A DNA stretch of 64,000 nucleotides, from contig NZ_JBFNQN010000009.1 of assembly GCF_040796495.1 (NCBI RefSeq), forward strand, positions 184,448 to 248,447, given 5' to 3'. The translations under genes were made by a program, and so were the position numbers. Source of the stretch: Kineococcus endophyticus (GTDB lineage Bacteria > Actinomycetota > Actinomycetes > Actinomycetales > Kineococcaceae). Below the pieces are notes generated by a model. It was not told the origin of the DNA and did not search any database. It saw nothing but the letters and a program-made list of their open reading frames with translations. Below are positions 59,290 through 64,000 of this stretch, piece by piece. Every line of letters starts with the position of its first letter. Position 1 is the stretch's first letter.

Positions 59290-60624
59290 GTGACCGACAC
59301 CACCACCGACCCCGTCTCCGGACCGGCCACCACCGAGCGGACGGCCCCCGTCCTGGACCCGGCCGACGCGCTGCGCCGGGAGTGGGCGACGTCCCCGCGG
59401 TGGGCCGGCGTCCGCCGCGACTACACCGCCGAGGACGTGGTGCGCCTGCGCGGCCGCGTGCGCGAGGAGCACACCCTGGCCCGCCTCGGCGCGCAGCGCC
59501 TCTGGGACCTCCTGCACACGCGGCCCTTCGTCCCGGCGCTCGGCGCCCTCACGGGGAACCAGGCCGTGCAGATGGTCCGCGGTGGGCTGGAGGCGATCTA
59601 CCTGTCCGGCTGGCAGGTCGCCGCGGACGCCAACCTCTCCGGGCAGACGTACCCCGACCAGAGCCTGTACCCGGCGAACTCCGTTCCGGCCGTGGTCCGG
59701 CGCATCAACAACGCGCTCCTGCGCGCCGACGGCATCGAGTGGGCCGAGAACCCGCGCGGGGACGGCCCGAGCCCGTGGCTGGCCCCGGTCGTCGCCGACG
59801 CCGAGGCGGGTTTCGGCGGGCCGCTCAACGCCTTCGAACTCATGAAGTCGATGATCGCGGCCGGTGCGGCGGGGGTGCACTGGGAGGACCAGCTCGCCAG
59901 CGAGAAGAAGTGCGGCCACCTCGGGGGGAAGGTGCTCGTCCCGACGGCGCAGCACGTCCGGACGCTCAACGCGGCGCGCCTGGCCGCCGACGTGGCCGGT
60001 GTCCCGACGCTCGTCATCGCCCGGACCGACGCCCTCGCCGCGGACCTGCTGACGAGCGACGTCGACGAGCGCGACCGGTCGTTCACGACGGGCGAGCGCA
60101 CGGGCGAGGGGTTCTTCCGGGTCCGCAGCGGCCCCGAGGCCGCCATCGCCCGCGGGACGTCCTACGCGCCCTACGCCGACCTGCTGTGGGTCGAGACGGG
60201 CCGTCCGGACCTCGGGTTCGCGCGGGAGTTCGCGCAGGAGGTGCAGCGGGTGCACCCCGGCACGATGCTCGCCTACAACTGCTCGCCCTCGTTCAACTGG
60301 CGCGCCGCCCTGGACGACCGGGAGATCGCCACGTTCCAGCAGCGGCTGGGCGAGCTCGGGTACGCGTTCCAGTTCATCACGCTCGCCGGGTTCCACGCCC
60401 TGAACCACTCGATGTTCGACCTCGCCCGCGGGTACGCCCGCAGCGGGATGACCGCCTACGCCGAACTCCAGACGCGGGAGTTCGAGGCCGTCGAGCACGG
60501 GTACACCGCGGTCCGCCACCAGGCCGAGGTCGGCACCGGGTACTTCGACCGCGTCACCCGGGCGCTGTCCCCCGACGCCACCACGACGGCCATGGCCGGT
60601 TCCACCGAGCACGAGCAGTTCTGA
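59290..60624 (+). CDS. aceA: Isocitrate lyase
   Basis: A 444-residue enzyme that splits isocitrate into glyoxylate and succinate, the first glyoxylate-shunt step for growth on acetate or fatty acids. The active-site [17 protein letters not shown] has the catalytic Cys208; [40 protein letters not shown] and [15 protein letters not shown] are conserved. Length matches the short bacterial form. GTG 59290 follows GGGAG. It is probably co-transcribed with malate synthase 53 bases downstream and controlled by the RamB-like protein. Confidence 0.97.
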   Translation: MTDTTTDPVSGPATTERTAPVLDPADALRREWATSPRWAGVRRDYTAEDVVRLRGRVREEHTLARLGAQRLWDLLHTRPFVPALGALTGNQAVQMVRGGLEAIYLSGWQVAADANLSGQTYPDQSLYPANSVPAVVRRINNALLRADGIEWAENPRGDGPSPWLAPVVADAEAGFGGPLNAFELMKSMIAAGAAGVHWEDQLASEKKCGHLGGKVLVPTAQHVRTLNAARLAADVAGVPTLVIARTDALAADLLTSDVDERDRSFTTGERTGEGFFRVRSGPEAAIARGTSYAPYADLLWVETGRPDLGFAREFAQEVQRVHPGTMLAYNCSPSFNWRAALDDREIATFQQRLGELGYAFQFITLAGFHALNHSMFDLARGYARSGMTAYAELQTREFEAVEHGYTAVRHQAEVGTGYFDRVTRALSPDATTTAMAGSTEHEQF

Positions 60625-60677
60625 CCGTCCACCCGCCCTCTCCCACGGCTCCACCCCGACTCGACGAGGAGTTCCCC

Positions 60678-62348
60678 GTGACCGTCCTGACCCCCCGCGG
60701 CACCGTCGAGGTGCTCGCCCCGGCACCCGCACGCGGTGCCGACCTGCTGACACCCGACGCCCTGGGTTTCGTCGCCCTGCTGCACGACGCGTTCGCGGGC
60801 CGGCGGGCCGAACTGCTGACCGCCCGCCGCGCCCGCACCGCCCGCCTGCTGAGTGGGGAGGAAGACCTGGGGTTCTCCGACCGGACCGCCTGGATCCGCG
60901 ACGACGCGACGTGGCGGGTGCCCCCGCCGCCGCCCGGCCTGACCCGCCGGCACGTCGAGATCACCGGGCCCCCCACCCGGGCCATGACCGTCAACGCGTT
61001 GAACTCCGGCGCCGACGTCTGGATGGCCGACTTCGAGGACGCGACGTCGCCGACGTGGGCGAACGTCGTGGAGGGGCACCGCAACCTCGTGGACGCCCTG
61101 GAGCGCCGGATCGACTTCACGACCCCGGAGGGCAAGGAGTACCGCCTCGGGGACCGGCTCCCCACCGTCGTCGTCCGCCCCCGTGGCTGGCACCTCGTCG
61201 AGAAGCACCTGCGCGTGCGCGGGGCGGCCGTCGCCGGCGCCTTCGTCGACGCCGGTCTGCACCTGTTCCTCAACGCCCGGCGGCTGCTGGAACGCGGGCA
61301 GGGGCCCTACTTCTACCTGCCGAAGCTGGAGTCCGCGGCCGAGGCCGCGCTGTGGCACGACGTCTTCGTCGTCGCCGAGGAGGCGCTGGACCTGCCGCGC
61401 GGGTCCATCCGCGCGACGGTGCTCGTCGAGACGCTGCCGCTGGCGTTCGCGATGGACGAGGTCCTGCACGCGCTCGGGGAGCACGCGGCCGGGCTCAACG
61501 CGGGCCGGTGGGACTACCTGTTCAGCGCGATGAAGAACCGCCGCGAGGACCCCGCGGCCGTCCTCCCGGACCGGTCCTCGGTCACCATGACCGTCCCGTT
61601 CATGCGGGCCTACACCGACCTGCTGGTGCGGACGTGCCACCGTCGCGGGGCGATGGCGATCGGCGGGATGGCGGCCGCCGTCCCCTCGCGGACCGACCCC
61701 GGGGCGACCGCCCGGGCGCTGAGCGCCGTCGCCGCGGACAAGACCCGGGAGGCGCAGGACGGTTTCGACGGTTCGTGGGTCGCCCACCCCGCCCTGGTCC
61801 CGGTCGCCCGCGCCGCGTTCGACGCCGTCCTCGACGGTGCCGACGACCAGCGCGGCCGGACGCGCGACGACGTCCGCGTCCGCGCCGGGGACCTGCTCGA
61901 CCTGGCCTCCGCGACCGGCCAGGTCACCGAGGCGGGGCTGCGCGCGAACCTGCGGGTCTGCCTGCTGTACCTGCAGGCGTGGCTCGGCGGCGCCGGTGCG
62001 GTCGCCGTGGACGGGGCCATGGAGGACGCCGCGACGGTCGAGATCTCCCGCACCCAGGTGTGGATGTGGTTGCGGCACAGCACCTCGCTGGACGACGGTC
62101 GGCTCGTCGACCGCCGGCTGGTGCAGCGCACGCTCGACGAGGAGTTCGGCCGCGCGCTGGCCGAGCTCGCCACCGTCCCCGGCGCGGCGCAGCGTCTCCA
62201 GGACGCGCGGCGGGTCGTCGAGGACGCGACGTTCGGCGAGGAGTTCCCCGCGTTCGTGACGACCGAGGCGTACGCCCGCCACCTCGTGGCCCTGGCCCCC
62301 GTGCCCGCCCCCCGCCCCGTGCCGTCGTCGGAACCCGCCCTCGCCTGA
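60678..62348 (+). CDS. aceB: Malate synthase A
   Basis: A 556-residue enzyme condensing glyoxylate with acetyl-CoA to malate. ADVWMADFEDATSPTWANVV near residue 115, RPRGWHLVEKHL, VLVETLPLAFAMDEVLHAL, AAGLNAGRWDYLFSAMKN and MEDAATVEISRTQVWMW are family-A landmarks including the metal and catalytic acidic residues. Length fits the A isoform (about 530-560) rather than the 720-residue G form. GTG 60678 follows GAGGAG. Malate made here can enter Mqo, encoded at 13192-14664. Confidence 0.97.
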   Translation: MTVLTPRGTVEVLAPAPARGADLLTPDALGFVALLHDAFAGRRAELLTARRARTARLLSGEEDLGFSDRTAWIRDDATWRVPPPPPGLTRRHVEITGPPTRAMTVNALNSGADVWMADFEDATSPTWANVVEGHRNLVDALERRIDFTTPEGKEYRLGDRLPTVVVRPRGWHLVEKHLRVRGAAVAGAFVDAGLHLFLNARRLLERGQGPYFYLPKLESAAEAALWHDVFVVAEEALDLPRGSIRATVLVETLPLAFAMDEVLHALGEHAAGLNAGRWDYLFSAMKNRREDPAAVLPDRSSVTMTVPFMRAYTDLLVRTCHRRGAMAIGGMAAAVPSRTDPGATARALSAVAADKTREAQDGFDGSWVAHPALVPVARAAFDAVLDGADDQRGRTRDDVRVRAGDLLDLASATGQVTEAGLRANLRVCLLYLQAWLGGAGAVAVDGAMEDAATVEISRTQVWMWLRHSTSLDDGRLVDRRLVQRTLDEEFGRALAELATVPGAAQRLQDARRVVEDATFGEEFPAFVTTEAYARHLVALAPVPAPRPVPSSEPALA

Positions 62349-62403
62349 CGGCGCCCCGCGGGAGACGGGGAAGGCCGACGCGGCGCGGGGTGTTGCAGCG
62401 GGT

Positions 62404-62718
62404 ATGAGCACCCCCGCCGAGGACCTGGTCGTCACCCACGACGAGGCGGCGCACCGCTGGGAGGGACGGCTCGACGGGCAGGTGGTCGCGCTCGCCGACT
62501 ACGTGCCCCAGGGTCTGCACGGCGATCCGCACCGGCAGGCGATCGCCATGGTGCACACCGAGGTCGACCCGGCCCACGAGAACCAGGGCCTGGCGTCGAA
62601 GGTCGTCGACGCGGCCCTGCGGGACGCCCGCGCGCGGGGCTGGAAGGTCGTTCCGGCGTGCTCGTTCGTCCGGTTGCACGTGCGGCGGCACGCCGACGAG
62701 TACGCCGACGTCCTCTGA
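62404..62718 (+). CDS. NATD1/YjdJ-type small N-acetyltransferase
   Basis: A 104-residue protein containing only the core acetyl-CoA fold: GRLDGQVVALADYVPQG, IAMVHTEVDPAHENQGLASK with the ligand loop, ALRDARARGWKVVPACSFV and the tail RRHADEYADVL. This matches the short GNAT-like family (PF14542), whose substrates are unknown. It is 55 bases after aceB and may be read through from it. Confidence 0.87.
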   Translation: MSTPAEDLVVTHDEAAHRWEGRLDGQVVALADYVPQGLHGDPHRQAIAMVHTEVDPAHENQGLASKVVDAALRDARARGWKVVPACSFVRLHVRRHADEYADVL

Positions 62719-62760
62719 GCGCTGCCGCGGTCGGCCGCACCGACAGGGCACGATGTCCCC

Positions 62761-63837
62761 GTGGCCAGCGCTGAACCTCGACGACGTGCCCGGCGGTCCC
62801 GCCCCGACGGGCCGGTGACCCTGGACGACGTCGCCCGTGAGGCGGGGGTGTCCCTGGCCACCGCCTCACGCGTCCTCAACGGCAGCACGCGCGTGGTCGG
62901 CGAGGCCCTGCGCGACCGCGTGCACTCGGCCGCGGCCCGGCTCGACTACAGCGCGAACGCCCAGGCCCAGGCGATGGCGCGGGGCCGGTCCGACGTCGTC
63001 GGGCTCGTCGTCCACGACATCTCCGACCCGTACTTCTCCTCCCTCGCCGCGGGAGTCATGAACGCGGCCGAGGCGGCGGGCGTCATCGTCACGCTGTCGG
63101 TGACGCGCGGGGACGCCGACCGCGAGGTCGCCCACGTCGCGGCCCTGCGCCGGCAGCGCGTGCGCGCGGTCATCCTCGCCGGGTCGCGCTGGGCCGACGC
63201 CGAACGCACCGACGCCCTGCGCACCGAGCTCGAGGCGTTCCGCACCGGCGGCGGCCAGGTCGCGGCGGCGACGCAGGACGTCCTGGGGGTCGACAGCGTC
63301 CTGGTGGACAACGAGGGCGGGGCGCGGCGGCTCACCGAGGCCGTCGTCGACCTGGGGTACCGGGAGTTCTGGTTGCTGCAGGGCCCCGACAACCTCGTGA
63401 CCGCGCGGGACCGCACGGCGGGTTTCCTCGCCGGTCTCGCCGCCCGCGGGATCGAGCCGGCGCACCGGGTGTCGGGGCCCTTCACCCGCGACGGCGCCTA
63501 CGAGGCGGTGGCGGCGCTGCTCGCCGACCGGCCGCGACGCCGGCGGACCGCGCCCCCGCCGGTGCTGCTCGCGGCCAACGACGTCATGGCCGTCGGGGCC
63601 ATCGCCGCGGCGCGCGACGCCGGCCTCGACGTGCCGCGGGACCTCGCCGTCGCCGGCTTCGACGACATCCCGACGCTGCGCGACATCGCGCCGGCGCTGA
63701 CGACGGTCCGCCTGCCGCTCACCGACATCGGGCACCGGCTGTTCGACCTCGTCGACTCCGCCGACGGGGGGCCGGCGCGGTTCGAGCACGTCGAGGGCGA
63801 CGTCCTGCTCCGGGCGAGCACCCCCGCGCTGTCCTGA
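62761..63837 (+). CDS. LacI-family transcriptional regulator
   Basis: A 358-residue regulator. The HTH VTLDDVAREAGVSLATASRV is at residues 19-38, the hinge ANAQAQAMARGRS follows, and the sugar-binding core runs to the end with VLLAANDVMAVGAIAAARDA and DLAVAGFDDIPTLRDIAPAL. The N-terminal 18 residues are very basic. No target operon is visible to the right because an IS481-type element begins 37 bases after the stop; the original neighbour may lie beyond it. Confidence 0.9.
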   Translation: MASAEPRRRARRSRPDGPVTLDDVAREAGVSLATASRVLNGSTRVVGEALRDRVHSAAARLDYSANAQAQAMARGRSDVVGLVVHDISDPYFSSLAAGVMNAAEAAGVIVTLSVTRGDADREVAHVAALRRQRVRAVILAGSRWADAERTDALRTELEAFRTGGGQVAAATQDVLGVDSVLVDNEGGARRLTEAVVDLGYREFWLLQGPDNLVTARDRTAGFLAGLAARGIEPAHRVSGPFTRDGAYEAVAALLADRPRRRRTAPPPVLLAANDVMAVGAIAAARDAGLDVPRDLAVAGFDDIPTLRDIAPALTTVRLPLTDIGHRLFDLVDSADGGPARFEHVEGDVLLRASTPALS

Positions 63838-63919
63838 CCCGAGGGTTCCCCCGTGCGACCCACCCGCGCTAGGTGTACCCGGCCAGGACGTTGGTGACAG
63901 CGCGTCGGCTTGAACGAGG

Positions 63920-63976
63920 GAGGACCTCCGAGTGGGGTGTGACTTGTCGAAGGTCCACATCCACCCGGAGGTCCTC
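63920..63976 (+). promoter_or_regulatory. Hairpin hiding the transposase ribosome site
   Basis: Arms 63920-63935 and 63961-63976 pair in 15 of 16 positions with a 25-base loop. The right arm contains GGAGG, the Shine-Dalgarno of the transposase GTG at 63977. Transcripts entering from outside would fold this way and block translation, a known self-protection device of insertion sequences. Confidence 0.6.
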
Positions 63977-64000
63977 GTGGCCCACGCTAACGCCCGCACC
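63977..64000 (+). CDS. IS481-type transposase, N-terminal fragment (cut by window edge)
   Basis: Only eight codons are present (VAHANART). GTG 63977 is preceded by GGAGG. The start resembles the conserved HANA.L/HANAR opening of IS481-family DDE transposases. The rest lies outside the window. Confidence 0.6.

Larger units (their letters stand above)
63874..64000 (+). mobile_element. Left end of an IS481-family insertion sequence (cut by window edge)
   Basis: From about 63874 the sequence begins TGTACCCGGCCAGGACG, a TGT-type terminal end, followed by about 100 bases of leader and the first codons of a transposase whose N-terminus (VAHANART) matches IS481-family proteins. The exact left boundary and target duplication cannot be set without the right end. 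Confidence 0.65.

Overview
The window is about 75% GC with dense coding, many GTG starts, 4-base stop/start overlaps and actinobacterial gene content: malate:quinone oxidoreductase, a RamB-like regulator beside the glyoxylate shunt, a SAM-IV riboswitch and actinobacterial sulfur leader peptides. It reads as a chromosomal segment of a free-living, probably motile actinobacterium; Kineosporiaceae (Kineococcus-like) fits best, but no 16S or other marker is present to prove it. There is no sign of prophage, plasmid or CRISPR. The only mobile element is the left end of an IS481-type insertion sequence entering at the right edge.

Left third (1-28 kb). This is mostly housekeeping and scattered accessory genes: the end of a helicase-like protein; a Tat-exported glucoamylase/GH144-like hydrolase; an MCP-PilZ fusion; a small membrane protein coupled to a sodium:solute symporter; a secreted zinc metalloprotease; a low-molecular-weight tyrosine phosphatase; a tandem GNAT, an Ogt DNA-repair methyltransferase and a YdeI-like protein; a GT14-like glycosyltransferase; Mqo; a GT39 membrane glycosyltransferase; a PrsW-type protease; and oligoribonuclease. 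tRNA-His and tRNA-Lys follow, then a PAS/GAF/PP2C phosphatase, a small LuxR-type HTH protein, a divergent pair of Asp23/Gls24-like proteins and an APC permease.

Sugar region (28-35.5 kb). A GH43-like glycosidase, a GH35 beta-galactosidase and a LacI regulator lie next to a three-gene carbohydrate ABC importer. A 14-base operator occurs as a perfect palindrome before the GH35 gene and with one change inside the importer promoter, which ties the two units to one regulator.

Sulfur region (35.5-55.6 kb). This is the most striking part. It has an oligopeptide-type ABC operon ending in a GNAT, metF-metE, a class-V aminotransferase/cysteine desulfurase, two flavin-dependent LLM monooxygenases, an ATP-grasp ligase, and an FAD protein followed by a polar amino-acid ABC importer. 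Four SAM riboswitches (three S-box/SAM-I, one SAM-IV) sit in the three main intergenic spaces. Each S-box runs directly into the Shine-Dalgarno of a small ORF. Two of these ORFs encode Cys-containing leader peptides with an RR..VDLCR core, and the third is stop/start-coupled to metF. This suggests combined SAM and cysteine control of organosulfur uptake and salvage.

Right end (55.6-64 kb). An acyltransferase-3 membrane protein and a VIT1-type metal transporter precede the glyoxylate shunt: a divergent RamB-like regulator with isocitrate lyase and malate synthase around a perfect 18-base palindrome. A small NATD1-type acetyltransferase, a second LacI regulator and the IS481-type element end the window.
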